In this document: in pieces, positions 1 to 7,475 of the stretch
Layout: every line of letters begins with the position of its first letter
Numbering within the stretch: position 1 is the first letter of the stretch
Assembly: GCF_003287875.1 (NCBI RefSeq)
Contig: NZ_QMKK01000050.1
Location: 1-64,000 of the forward strand
Direction of reading: 5' to 3'
Source of the DNA: Martinezella tropici
Lineage (GTDB): Bacteria > Pseudomonadota > Alphaproteobacteria > Rhizobiales > Rhizobiaceae
DNA: 64,000 nucleotides
Position numbers and translations under genes: made by a program
Notes under the pieces: model-generated
What the model saw: the letters and a program-made list of their open reading frames with translations, nothing else
Told to the model about the DNA's origin: nothing
Database searches by the model: none

Positions 1-17
1 TTATATCGATAAATAAA

Positions 18-36
18 CCTCCACCTACGGTGGAGG
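18..36. repeat. Left-end hairpin of the IS200-like element
   Basis: Perfect 8-bp inverted repeat (CCTCCACC / GGTGGAGG) with the loop TAC. It differs from the right-end hairpin only in the loop. In this family such hairpins are recognised by TnpA as single-stranded structures. Confidence 0.75.
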
Positions 37-117
37 ACTGGACGAGTTCTACACGGTAGTTGAGAGACCTCCTGCTTGAACCGCTGGGGTGGCCCAGACT
101 TCGAACAAGGAGGTTTT

Positions 118-552
118 ATGGATGAGCAAACGCTCTCGCATGCGACGTGGGACTGCAAGTATCACATTGTTTTTGGCAGCAAATACCGCACGAAAAGACT
201 TTACGGGGACGTGCGGCGTGAGTTGGGAGAACTCTTGCGTCGGCTGGCACAGCAGAAAGGCTGCCAGATCGAGGAGGGTCATCTGATGCCCGACCATGTG
301 CATATGTTGATCTCGATCCCGCCGAAATACTCGGTTTCGCATATTGTCGGCTTCTTGAAGGGCAAGACGGCCCTTTACGTAGCGAACAAATATGCGCGCA
401 AGCGCCGCTACAAAGGGTATCACTTTTGGGCACGCGGGTATTTCGTATCGACGACGGGCTATAACGAGCAGGTCGTCAGACAATATATCCGTAATCAGGA
501 AAAGGCCGACAAAGCTTCCGACTTTGCCGACCTCTTCAATCGTAGCTACTAA
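118..552 (+). CDS. tnpA: IS200/IS605-family transposase TnpA
   Basis: 144-aa Y1 (HUH) transposase that cuts and rejoins single-stranded DNA at the hairpin ends of its element. The HUH pair is His60-Val-His62 in the stretch PDHVHMLI, and the likely catalytic tyrosine is Tyr123 in QYIRNQEK. The length is typical of the family and the frame is intact. The ATG at 118 is preceded by a strong AAGGAGG at 109-115. A longer in-frame start at 76 would place coding sequence across that site and is not favoured. The gene looks intact and could still be active. Confidence 0.9.
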   Translation: MDEQTLSHATWDCKYHIVFGSKYRTKRLYGDVRRELGELLRRLAQQKGCQIEEGHLMPDHVHMLISIPPKYSVSHIVGFLKGKTALYVANKYARKRRYKGYHFWARGYFVSTTGYNEQVVRQYIRNQEKADKASDFADLFNRSY

Positions 553-597
553 GCGCTAACAATACCGCTTCTAGCGGTTCAAGCGCAGCGTTTCAAA

Positions 598-616
598 CCT
601 CCACCTCTGGTGGAGG
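598..616. repeat. Right-end hairpin of the IS200-like element
   Basis: Perfect 8-bp inverted repeat with the loop TCT. It is in the same orientation as the left-end copy at 18-36, and the two share the preceding AAA. It lies 46 bp past the tnpA stop codon. Confidence 0.75.
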
Positions 617-625
617 TCATGACTT

Positions 626-1147
626 TCATGCCGGGCAGGCGGCATCATGCCCGTAATCGGCACTGCCATCGCCCTTGAAGACATCTGGATTGGCGGTATA
701 GACCGGGCCGACGACCAGCGGCTTCGTCGGCAGCACAGTCTGGTCCAGATCGGATTTGACCTCGGTCTTGATCGTCTGGATCGTCTTGTCGCTGGCATCC
801 ACCAGCTTGATCGAGACGGAATAGGGGCGATCCTTGCGCACGCAATGAAGGTCCGGGCTTTCCAGCGTGATCTTGTCCCAGAAGGAATAGATCTTCTGGT
901 TGACGACAAGCGGATCACCGCCGGCGGGATTTTCGAATTCAGCAACGGCCGTCGTTCCCTCAGGGATTGGGGCGATCTTCTTCAGCGTAATCATGTAGCT
1001 TGCGCTCGCCACGCGATAGTTGAAGACGAAAAGGCGGCCGGTGAGCTGCGTCGGGCCTTCATCGTCCTTCCGCTGGCAGCCGGCCAGCGCCAGACCGGCG
1101 ATGATCCCGGCACTTATCGTTGTCAGCATAATCCTTCTTATCGTCAT
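626..1147 (-). CDS. Putative lipoprotein of unknown function
   Basis: 173-aa protein with a short basic N-terminus, a hydrophobic segment (about residues 6-22) and the lipobox LALAGC, so Cys24 is the likely lipidated residue and the mature protein would be membrane-anchored. The rest is a mixed, probably beta-rich domain with no motif I recognise. Its start overlaps the stop of the upstream CGNR regulator gene by 4 bp (ATGA), so the two are probably co-transcribed and translationally coupled. The IS200-like element ends about 10 bp beyond its stop. The C-terminus seems natural, but a small IS-related truncation cannot be excluded. Confidence 0.75.
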   Translation of the reverse strand: MTIRRIMLTTISAGIIAGLALAGCQRKDDEGPTQLTGRLFVFNYRVASASYMITLKKIAPIPEGTTAVAEFENPAGGDPLVVNQKIYSFWDKITLESPDLHCVRKDRPYSVSIKLVDASDKTIQTIKTEVKSDLDQTVLPTKPLVVGPVYTANPDVFKGDGSADYGHDAACPA

Positions 1148-1692
1148 GGCGCAGTCTCCTCCTTCTTGCGCCGGTAGTGCCGGCTAGCCTTGGCTCGGTT
1201 GCCGCAAACCGCCATGTCGCACCAGGCGCGGCTTTTGTTCTTGCTGCGGTCGATAAAGAGCCAGCCGCAGTTGCGGCAGATCTTCATCCGCTCGGGATCG
1301 GGCATGGCGATGAGGCGCAGCGTCGAATGTACCGTCGCGGCATCGAGCCCATCGGGTGAGGCGCGCTTCAGGACGCGAGCCAAGGCCGCAAGCAGGTCCG
1401 AAAGCAGCAGATCCGCAGCATCTCCAAGAACGCGTGCCCGGAAATAGCGGTCGATCAACTCGCGGAGGGCAATGAAATCGGTTCTGTTCTCCTGTCTCAC
1501 CGGCAGGATATCGCCGAAGAGTGCCCGCTCCGCGCAGAAATTGGTGGCTGCCTTCGGGAAGCTATCCATCTGTCCCACTGCCTCGAAACGGTCGATCCGG
1601 CGCTCGTCGTCATGGCGCAGGATGACGCTGTTGGCGACATCGAGCGCGAGCGCGCCACCGGAAAAACGATGCGGGGTCCAGGAAAAGCTCAT
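1144..1692 (-). CDS. CGNR zinc-finger transcriptional regulator (ABATE domain)
   Basis: 182-aa protein. The N-terminal about 130 residues match the ABATE-type domain of putative stress-induced regulators. The C-terminus carries the CGNR zinc finger: Cys139, Cys142, Cys158 and Cys163, the last inside the diagnostic CGNR tetrad (163-166), followed by a basic RHYRRKK stretch. Members are thought to bind DNA through this finger; ligands are generally unknown. It is transcribed divergently from a LivH-type permease, and the 67-bp gap holds a long dyad (1705-1730) that may be its operator. The lipoprotein gene follows in the same operon with a 4-bp overlap. The ribosome-binding site is weak. Confidence 0.85.
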   Translation of the reverse strand: MSFSWTPHRFSGGALALDVANSVILRHDDERRIDRFEAVGQMDSFPKAATNFCAERALFGDILPVRQENRTDFIALRELIDRYFRARVLGDAADLLLSDLLAALARVLKRASPDGLDAATVHSTLRLIAMPDPERMKICRNCGWLFIDRSKNKSRAWCDMAVCGNRAKASRHYRRKKEETAP

Positions 1693-1704
1693 GGAGAAAA
1701 TTAT

Positions 1705-1730
1705 AACTGGTAAAATTCATTTTGCCAGTT
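1705..1730. promoter_or_regulatory. 26-bp dyad, candidate operator between the CGNR gene and the permease gene
   Basis: An 11-bp arm AACTGGTAAAA and its near-perfect inverse TTTTGCCAGTT are separated by 4 bp (TTCA), with one mismatched pair. It sits in the 67-bp gap between two divergent genes, where an operator would control both. Binding by the adjacent CGNR protein is inference from position. Confidence 0.55.
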
Positions 1731-1759
1731 ACTATTTACCTGTTCCTCGGAGGGAGTGA

Positions 1760-2656
1760 ATGGCCTATCTTCTGCAGCAACTGGCGAATGCCGTTCCGCT
1801 CGCTGCACTCTATGCGGCGCTGGCCTTCGGCTATTCCATTGCGTTCGGGGTCATGAAGCGGGCCGATATCACCTATGGCGCACTGTTTGCGTTTGCCGGC
1901 CAGATGCTCGTGCTTTTTACCGATATCGGCTACACGAGAATGTATCTGATCCTACCGGCTGCCTTTGCCTCCGGTGCCGTGATCGCGGCTGGCTATACGC
2001 TCGGCGCCGGTCTTTTCGTCGGCAGCGCGATCATGCTGCCGCTGTCGCGAAAGTCCCCGAATACCGTCATCGTCGCGGCACTCGGCATGATGATCATCCT
2101 GATGGAAACCGCCCGGCTGGCCTCCAATACGCGTGGCATCTGGCTGCCGCCCTTCCTGAATGGCCCGATCGTCTTCTGGGATAGCGGCGATTTCCGCGTG
2201 ACGCTGACAGAGATCCAGCTGCTCAACACGGCGCTGATGATCCTTGTCATTCTGGCAGGCGCCTATGTCCTGAAATGCACGGGTTGGGGGCGCATCTGGC
2301 GGGCGGTGACCGACGACGCTCTCGCCGCCGAGCTCTGCGGCGCCAGCGCCAATCGCGTTTTCCTGCTCGCCTATGTCGCCTCCGCACTCGTCGCGACCAT
2401 CTGCGGGCTACTTGCCACCTCCTATTACGGAACGATGGATTTCGGGGCGGGGCTGATGTTCGGGCTGAAGGTGCTGATGATTGCGGCGGTTGGCGGCTAT
2501 TCCGATCCGTTGAAGTCGGCGGGCGGAGCGGCACTTCTTGGGCTGACGGAGACGATGTGGGGTGCTTACGGCCCGTTCCTGTGGCGCGATTTCGTCATCT
2601 TCTCGCTGCTCGTGCTGCTGCTGGTCCTCAGCCGTCGTGAAAGAGTGGTGCCCTGA
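1760..2656 (+). CDS. LivH-type branched-chain amino acid ABC transporter permease (orphan)
   Basis: 298-aa, very hydrophobic protein with about eight membrane helices, resembling the inner-membrane permease LivH of branched-chain amino acid or urea/amide ABC importers. The N-terminus (LPLAALYAALAFGYSIAFGVMKRADITYGALF-like architecture) is typical. No LivM, LivG, LivF or binding protein is present, so partners must be encoded elsewhere or it has an atypical role. The ATG at 1760 follows GGAGGG with good spacing. It is divergent from a CGNR regulator, which suggests ligand-responsive control. Confidence 0.8.
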   Translation: MAYLLQQLANAVPLAALYAALAFGYSIAFGVMKRADITYGALFAFAGQMLVLFTDIGYTRMYLILPAAFASGAVIAAGYTLGAGLFVGSAIMLPLSRKSPNTVIVAALGMMIILMETARLASNTRGIWLPPFLNGPIVFWDSGDFRVTLTEIQLLNTALMILVILAGAYVLKCTGWGRIWRAVTDDALAAELCGASANRVFLLAYVASALVATICGLLATSYYGTMDFGAGLMFGLKVLMIAAVGGYSDPLKSAGGAALLGLTETMWGAYGPFLWRDFVIFSLLVLLLVLSRRERVVP

Positions 2657-2659
2657 AGC

Positions 2660-3127
2660 CTATTTGTTGCCGGCCCACTTGGCCCGCGCGGCATCGTCGG
2701 CATCCTTGGCCGAAACCCAGCCGCCTTCTTCTCCGCCCTTGCCATGCTCCTTTTTCCAGAAGGGCGCGGAGGTTTTCAGAAAATCCATGACGAAATTGGC
2801 GCCGTCGAAGGCGGCCTGCCGATGCGGTGCGGCGGCAATGACGAGCACGATATTCTCGCCGGGCGCGATCTTGCCGTAGCGATGGATGGCGGTGAGACCA
2901 AGCAGCTCGAAACGCTCGATGGCAAGCTTGGCGATGCGGTTGATCTCCGCCTCCGCCATGCCTGGATAATGTTCGAGTTCCAGCGCACCCAAAGTGCCGC
3001 CTTCGTCGCGGCAGAGGCCCGAGAAGGTCACGACTGCGCCGATATCGTGGCGCCTGGAGGTTAGTTGGTCGATCTCCGCCTGGAGATCGAAATCCTCGCG
3101 CTGGACTTTGACCAATGGTGAAATCAT
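2660..3127 (-). CDS. moaE: Molybdopterin synthase catalytic subunit MoaE
   Basis: 155-aa large subunit of molybdopterin synthase, which with thiocarboxylated MoaD puts two sulfurs on precursor Z (cyclic pyranopterin phosphate) to make the dithiolene of the molybdenum cofactor. Residues matching the known active site are present: Arg40, the His102-Arg103 pair, Lys118 and Lys125. I chose the ATG at 3127 (MISPLVK) because AAGGA lies 7 nt upstream. An in-frame ATG at 3157 would add ten residues. moaD lies 125 bp upstream on the same strand, separated by a dispersed repeat. A molybdopterin oxidoreductase is encoded at 10474-12597. Confidence 0.93.
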   Translation of the reverse strand: MISPLVKVQREDFDLQAEIDQLTSRRHDIGAVVTFSGLCRDEGGTLGALELEHYPGMAEAEINRIAKLAIERFELLGLTAIHRYGKIAPGENIVLVIAAAPHRQAAFDGANFVMDFLKTSAPFWKKEHGKGGEEGGWVSAKDADDAARAKWAGNK

Positions 3128-3174
3128 CGCAATTTCCTTGATCGGCTTCGCAAACATGCTGAGCAGCCTCCTGA

Positions 3175-3234
3175 CCCTTCGCCAAGGCTCAGGGCGTTCG
3201 TCGCTGCAATCGATTCACTGGATCGATTGCTCGG
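3175..3234 (+). repeat. Dispersed intergenic repeat, copy A
   Basis: This 60-bp stretch between moaE and moaD reappears, inverted, at 35661-35720 after parC, with 8 differences by my count; a 26-bp core is identical. It contains a 25-nt stem-loop at 3206-3230 (11 pairs including one G-T, 3-nt loop). Two of the differences between copies are compensatory changes in that stem. It resembles the palindromic intergenic elements known from rhizobia (such as RIME), but I cannot assign it to a named family. Confidence 0.65.
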
Positions 3235-3252
3235 GCTTCGCCCGACCGCTCC

Positions 3253-3510
3253 TCACCCCCCGGTCATCGGCGGGAAGAGCCCGATCTCCCGCGCTCCGGC
3301 GATCGGCTCATCGTGTTCCGCATGCTCCATGTTGATCGCGACGCGGATCGCCTGGGGAAATTGAAGTGCCGCCTCGTATTCCTCGCCCAAGCCCTTCAAA
3401 TGACTCAGTAGATCGCCGACTGTGACGACATCGGCGGGAAGGGAAATCTCTTCCTCGGCTTTACCGATCCGCTCGCGCACCCAGGCGAAATAGACGAGTT
3501 TCGTCATCAT
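3253..3510 (-). CDS. moaD: Molybdopterin synthase sulfur-carrier subunit MoaD
   Basis: 85-aa ubiquitin-fold sulfur carrier. The C-terminus ends PPMTGG, the Gly-Gly tail that is adenylated by MoeB-type enzymes and turned into a thiocarboxylate. It donates sulfur within the MoaD-MoaE heterotetramer. The start overlaps the pgsA stop by 4 bp, suggesting translational coupling in a pgsA-moaD-moaE operon, an arrangement seen in other rhizobia. The protein starts Met-Met; either codon could be used. Confidence 0.92.
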   Translation of the reverse strand: MMTKLVYFAWVRERIGKAEEEISLPADVVTVGDLLSHLKGLGEEYEAALQFPQAIRVAINMEHAEHDEPIAGAREIGLFPPMTGG

Positions 3511-4094
3511 TCTTCATCCACGACATGCTTCAGTCCGGCCCGGAAATAATCATAGCCGGTATAGATGGTCAAAAGCGCTGCGACCCAGAGCAGGACGATG
3601 CCCATCTCCGTCGTATAGGGTAGCACCTTGTCGCCCGCCGGCCCAGCCAGAAGGAAGGCGATGGCGACGAGCTGGGCCGTCGTCTTCCATTTCGCGATCC
3701 GCGTCACGGGAACGCTGACCTTCAGCGCCGCCAGATATTCGCGCAGGCCGGAGACCAGGATTTCGCGGCAAAGAATGATGATGGCGGCCCAGAGCGACCA
3801 GCCGGCAATCGTGCCGTCAGCCGCGACCAGCAACAGGATGGCGGAAACCAGCAGCTTGTCGGCAATCGGATCGAGCATGCGGCCGATATTGGAGGTCTGG
3901 TTCCAGATCCGCGCGAGATAGCCATCGAGGAAATCGGTGATCGAGGCGATGACGAAGATCCACAGCGCGACCCAGCGCGCGAAATCGGAGCCCTCCAGCT
4001 TACCTTCGACGAAAAAGCACAGAACGATCAGGGGTACGCAGAGAATGCGGCCGTAGGTGAGCAGATTGGGGATGCTGTAAGCGCGCGAAGCCAT
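3507..4094 (-). CDS. pgsA: CDP-diacylglycerol--glycerol-3-phosphate 3-phosphatidyltransferase PgsA
   Basis: 195-aa inner-membrane enzyme making phosphatidylglycerophosphate, the first committed step to phosphatidylglycerol and cardiolipin. The CDP-alcohol phosphatidyltransferase motif is complete: DG-x2-AR-x8-G-x3-D-x3-D in the stretch beginning DFLDGYLAR and ending LDPIAD. Four or more hydrophobic helices surround it. I prefer the ATG at 4094 (MASRAYSIPN), which matches the usual start of rhizobial homologues, over an in-frame GTG at 4130. Its stop overlaps the moaD start by 4 bp. uvrC lies upstream on the same strand, 211 bp away. Confidence 0.93.
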   Translation of the reverse strand: MASRAYSIPNLLTYGRILCVPLIVLCFFVEGKLEGSDFARWVALWIFVIASITDFLDGYLARIWNQTSNIGRMLDPIADKLLVSAILLLVAADGTIAGWSLWAAIIILCREILVSGLREYLAALKVSVPVTRIAKWKTTAQLVAIAFLLAGPAGDKVLPYTTEMGIVLLWVAALLTIYTGYDYFRAGLKHVVDEE

Positions 4095-4305
4095 GGAAAT
4101 CGTTTCGTTTCGGTTATCTCGACGGAGCACGATGAGGCTCGGTTTCGGGTCTCATCTTGCTCCGGGAATTTGATTGTTTCGATCTTCTCCAAAAACCGCT
4201 TCGCACTTTTTGGGATCAAATCCTAGATGATGGTTTGGCAACCTTATCGTCAATATTGTTTCTGTTTTTTCACCGCCATTGCGTGGAATTTGCGACCAGC
4301 TTTTT

Positions 4306-6348
4306 CTATTTCGCGGCGTCCTCGTGAAAATGATTGTAGACCTGCCGTGCGACGGCTTCGGAAATGCCTTCCACCGCCATGAGATCCGAGAGCGCTGCGC
4401 GCGATACCGCCTTGGCGGTGCCGAAATGCTGCAGCAGCGCGCGCTTGCGCGAAGGGCCGATGCCGCCGATCTCGTCCAGCGGATTCTTCACCATCTCCTT
4501 CTTGCGCCGCGCCCTATGCGAGCCGATGGCGAAGCGGTGCGCCTCGTCGCGCAGGCGCTGGATGAAATAGAGCACGGGATCGCGCGGCGGCAGCGTGAAA
4601 TTTTCGCCCGAAGGGGCGAAGAAGCGTTCGCGTCCGGCCTCGCGGTCGACACCCTTTGCGACGCCGATGGCAATGACGCTGTCGGTAATCCCAAGTTCCT
4701 CGAGGATAGCACGTACCGCGGTCATCTGCCCCTGGCCGCCGTCGATAAGGATGACATCGGGCCACGCGGGAAAAGGCTGGTCGACTGTATCGGTGCCGGC
4801 AGCCTCCACGGCAGCGGCCCGATCAGGCTTGCCTTCTTCCTTCAGCAGCCGGGAGAAACGGCGAGTCATGACCTCGCGCATCATGCCGAAGTCGTCGCCC
4901 GGCGTGATGTCGGTCGATTTGATGTTGAACTTGCGGTACTGGTTTTTCACGAAGCCTTCCGGCCCTGCGACGACCATGCCGCCGACCGCATTCGTGCCCA
5001 TGATGTGGGAGTTGTCGTAGATCTCGATGCGTTGCGGTGTGTAGGGAAGCTTGAACGTTTCCCTGAAGCCTTCGAGCAGCCGCGATTGCGAGGCGGTTTC
5101 CGCCAGCTTGCGGCCATGCGCCTCGCGGGCGTTGGCGATGACATGCTCGACCAGATCGCGCTTTTCGCCGCGCTGCGGCACGAGGATCGTGACCTTGTGA
5201 CCGGCCTTTTCGCTGAGGGCAGCCGCCAGCAGCTCGATTTCCTCGACCGTCTCCGACAGCAGGATCTGCCGCGGCACCGGCTTGTCGTCATAGAATTGCG
5301 CGAGGAAGGCGTTCAGCACTTCGGCGCCGGAGAGCGACGGATCAGCCTTCGGGAAATAGGCGCGGTTGCCCCAGTTCTGGCCGGTGCGGAAGAAGAAGAC
5401 CTGGATGCAGGAAATGCCGCCCTCGTGATGGATGGCGAAGACATCGGCTTCCTCGACGCCGGCCGGATTGATGCCCTGATGGCTCTGCACATGCGAGAGC
5501 GCCGCCAGACGGTCGCGGAAAATGGCGGCACGTTCGAAATCCAGATCCTCGGCGGCAGCATTCATCGCCTCCGCCATGTGCGCCTTGACGTTCTGGCTCT
5601 TGCCGGAAAGGAAGTCCTTCGCCTCCTGTACCAGTTCGCCGTACCCCGCATCGCTGATCTCATGCGTGCAGGGGCCGGAACAGCGCTTGATCTGATAGAG
5701 CAGACAGGGCCGCGTGCGCGTCTCGAAGACGCTGTCGGTGCAGGTGCGGATCAGAAAGGCCCGCTGCAGCGAATTGATGGTGCGCCCGACCGCCCCAGCC
5801 GAAGCGAAGGGGCCGAAATAGTCGCCCTTGCGGGCGCGGGCACCGCGATGCTTGAAGATCGCCGGTGCGCGATGATCCCCCGTGATCAGAATATAGGGAA
5901 AGGATTTGTCGTCGCGCAGCAGGACGTTAAAGCGCGGGCGCAAGCGCTTGATCAGATTCGCTTCCAGCAGCAGCGCTTCCGTCTCCGTCCGCGTGGTGAC
6001 GAATTCCATATTGGCGGTTTCGCGCACCATGCGGGCGATGCGGTTGGAATGCACCTTGCCCAAGGCATAATTGGAGACGCGCTTCTTCAGGCTGCGAGCC
6101 TTGCCCACATAGAGCACGTCGCCAGCCTCGTTGAACATGCGGTAAACACCGGGGTTGTTCGGCAGCCGCTTGACGAATTCGGCGATCAATTCGGCGCCGC
6201 GAAGCCCGCTTTCGTTCTTTCCACCTTCGTTCCAATCGACGGGCGCAACGGGGGAGGCGGCGGCATCGCCCTCCACCTCGATGTCGTCCTCGATATCCTC
6301 TGATTCGTCATAGAGAACGCCGCCGTCGGGCAGCTTTCTTCCATTCAT
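4306..6348 (-). CDS. uvrC: UvrABC excinuclease subunit C
   Basis: 680-aa nuclease that makes both incisions around DNA lesions in nucleotide-excision repair. An acidic N-terminal extension of about 50 residues precedes the GIY-YIG domain (GVY at 67-69, YVG at 80-82), which makes the 3' cut. A UVR (UvrB-binding) segment, the RNase H-like domain for the 5' cut (around YDNSHIMGTNAVGG) and a C-terminal helix-hairpin-helix pair (GIGPSRKRALLQHFG) follow. Length is slightly above the usual 600-630 because of the acidic extension, which rhizobial versions often have. The upstream SDR gene overlaps its start by 4 bp. Confidence 0.95.
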   Translation of the reverse strand: MNGRKLPDGGVLYDESEDIEDDIEVEGDAAASPVAPVDWNEGGKNESGLRGAELIAEFVKRLPNNPGVYRMFNEAGDVLYVGKARSLKKRVSNYALGKVHSNRIARMVRETANMEFVTTRTETEALLLEANLIKRLRPRFNVLLRDDKSFPYILITGDHRAPAIFKHRGARARKGDYFGPFASAGAVGRTINSLQRAFLIRTCTDSVFETRTRPCLLYQIKRCSGPCTHEISDAGYGELVQEAKDFLSGKSQNVKAHMAEAMNAAAEDLDFERAAIFRDRLAALSHVQSHQGINPAGVEEADVFAIHHEGGISCIQVFFFRTGQNWGNRAYFPKADPSLSGAEVLNAFLAQFYDDKPVPRQILLSETVEEIELLAAALSEKAGHKVTILVPQRGEKRDLVEHVIANAREAHGRKLAETASQSRLLEGFRETFKLPYTPQRIEIYDNSHIMGTNAVGGMVVAGPEGFVKNQYRKFNIKSTDITPGDDFGMMREVMTRRFSRLLKEEGKPDRAAAVEAAGTDTVDQPFPAWPDVILIDGGQGQMTAVRAILEELGITDSVIAIGVAKGVDREAGRERFFAPSGENFTLPPRDPVLYFIQRLRDEAHRFAIGSHRARRKKEMVKNPLDEIGGIGPSRKRALLQHFGTAKAVSRAALSDLMAVEGISEAVARQVYNHFHEDAAK

Positions 6349-7112
6349 TCCGCACTCTCCGACACGTCTGGCGTTTCCCAGGCAAGATGCTGGCCGCCAT
6401 CGAGCGCTATCATTTGGCCCGTGATCGAGGGCGTGTCAAAAAGAAAGCGGATGGTCCGGCCGAATTCTTCGAGCCCCGGCGCCGCCTTTAATATGAGGCC
6501 GTCGATCTGCGCTTGAAAGTCCTCCTCGCTCTGCCGCACGCTGCGCACTGTCGGGCCGGGACCGATGGCGTTGACGCGGATGCGGGGGGCGAAACTCTGC
6601 GCCATCGTCTGTGTCGCCGTCCAAAGCGCTGCCTTCGACAGCGTATAGGAATAGAAGCGCGGGTTCAGCGCCCAGACCCGCTGGTCGACCATATTGACGA
6701 TCAGGCCCGGATGCGGCTCGGGAAGCTGCCGCACGAAATCGGCAGCCAGGATAGAAGGGGCGCGAACATGCACAGCGAAATGTGCGTCGAAGGCTTCCGC
6801 GTCGAAACGATCGGCGGAATCGCCGAGGAAAGCTGAGGCATTGTTGACCAGGAGATCGAGCGGGCCAAGAGCATCCGTGGCCCTTTCGACAAGGGTTGAC
6901 GTCTCGGCCAAATCTAGCAGATCGCCCTTGATTGCAATCGCCTTTCGGCCCATTTGCTGCAATTTCGCCACAATCTCCGTTGCCTCGGCAAGGGATTGGT
7001 TGGCGTGCAGTGCCACCGCAAAGCCGTCAGCCGACAAATCCTCGGCAATTGCCCTGCCTATTCTTTTGGAAGCGCCGGTTATCAACGCCGTGCGTAGTTT
7101 TTCCTGGCTCAA
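6345..7112 (-). CDS. SDR family oxidoreductase, pteridine-reductase-like
   Basis: 255-aa short-chain dehydrogenase with the nucleotide motif TGASKRIG (12-19) and the YTLSK active-site signature (Tyr156, Lys160). The usual catalytic Ser is replaced by Asp143 in NMVDQ. The spacing Asp-x12-Tyr-x3-Lys is that of the pteridine reductase PTR1 (Asp181, Tyr194, Lys198), so an NADPH-dependent pteridine or dihydrofolate reductase of FolM/PTR1 type is likely; the substrate is inferred. The start is a TTG at 7112 with AAAGG 7 nt upstream; no ATG precedes the Rossmann fold. The stop overlaps uvrC by 4 bp. An 8-bp inverted repeat lies just upstream (7141-7165). Confidence 0.82.
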   Translation of the reverse strand: MSQEKLRTALITGASKRIGRAIAEDLSADGFAVALHANQSLAEATEIVAKLQQMGRKAIAIKGDLLDLAETSTLVERATDALGPLDLLVNNASAFLGDSADRFDAEAFDAHFAVHVRAPSILAADFVRQLPEPHPGLIVNMVDQRVWALNPRFYSYTLSKAALWTATQTMAQSFAPRIRVNAIGPGPTVRSVRQSEEDFQAQIDGLILKAAPGLEEFGRTIRFLFDTPSITGQMIALDGGQHLAWETPDVSESAE

Positions 7113-7475
7113 GAGATTGCCTTTTGCTCGTCGTTATCCAATCGACGCTCATATAGGGCGTCGATACACCATATGAAAAGATGCAGAGCAAATGACGCTC
7201 TTTGAGATTTCTTATGTAAAGCTTCGGATATATTTAGATTAAAATAAGTATACACGCTTTAACCATTGGTTATGGTTAACAATTCCTCTGTTGCGATGAA
7301 GCAACATCGAAATTCAGCCATGTCTGTGCCACAATGATATCATATTTTGGCTCTTCCAATTCCTCATTTGCATTCCAATTTCAACCTCGATCCGGGAGGG
7401 ATATTTTTTAATTGCTCGTGGCGCTTCGAAGTCAAGGACAGTAAGCGGGGCCCACGGGACTGAAAGGAGAAAAGT
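7113..7475. promoter_or_regulatory. AT-rich intergenic region upstream of the RopB gene
   Basis: 363 bp without a gene and visibly more AT-rich than its surroundings. It holds the divergent promoter regions of the SDR gene and the RopB porin gene. At 7259-7279 there is a perfect 8-bp inverted repeat (TTAACCAT / ATGGTTAA, 5-bp centre) overlapping a smaller palindrome, a plausible operator. In Rhizobium leguminosarum ropB is reported to depend on the ChvG-ChvI system; I cannot identify a ChvI site here. Confidence 0.5.
7141..7165. promoter_or_regulatory. Inverted repeat upstream of the pteridine-reductase-like gene
   Basis: Perfect 8-bp arms ATCGACGC and GCGTCGAT flank a 9-nt centre, beginning 29 bp before the TTG start. 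It could be an operator or a leader hairpin. No regulator is implied by context. Confidence 0.35.

Larger units (their letters stand above)
1..620 (+). mobile_element. IS200/IS605-family element (tnpA only)
   Basis: A single Y1-transposase gene lies between two nearly identical hairpins at 18-36 and 598-616. Each has the 8-bp arms CCTCCACC and GGTGGAGG around a 3-nt loop (TAC on the left, TCT on the right), and both are preceded by AAA. Subterminal hairpins without terminal inverted repeats are the hallmark of IS200/IS605 elements, which move as single strands. No tnpB follows, so this is the IS200-like type. The exact cleavage sites cannot be read; the left one may lie at or before base 1. 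The right hairpin ends about 10 bp from the stop codon of the neighbouring lipoprotein gene. Confidence 0.8.

Noticed and set aside
4279..6303. 674-codon open frame antisense to uvrC
   Set aside because: It mirrors the uvrC codons, as is usual in GC-rich DNA with strong third-position bias. There is no ribosome-binding site or recognisable domain, while the minus strand encodes a complete UvrC.
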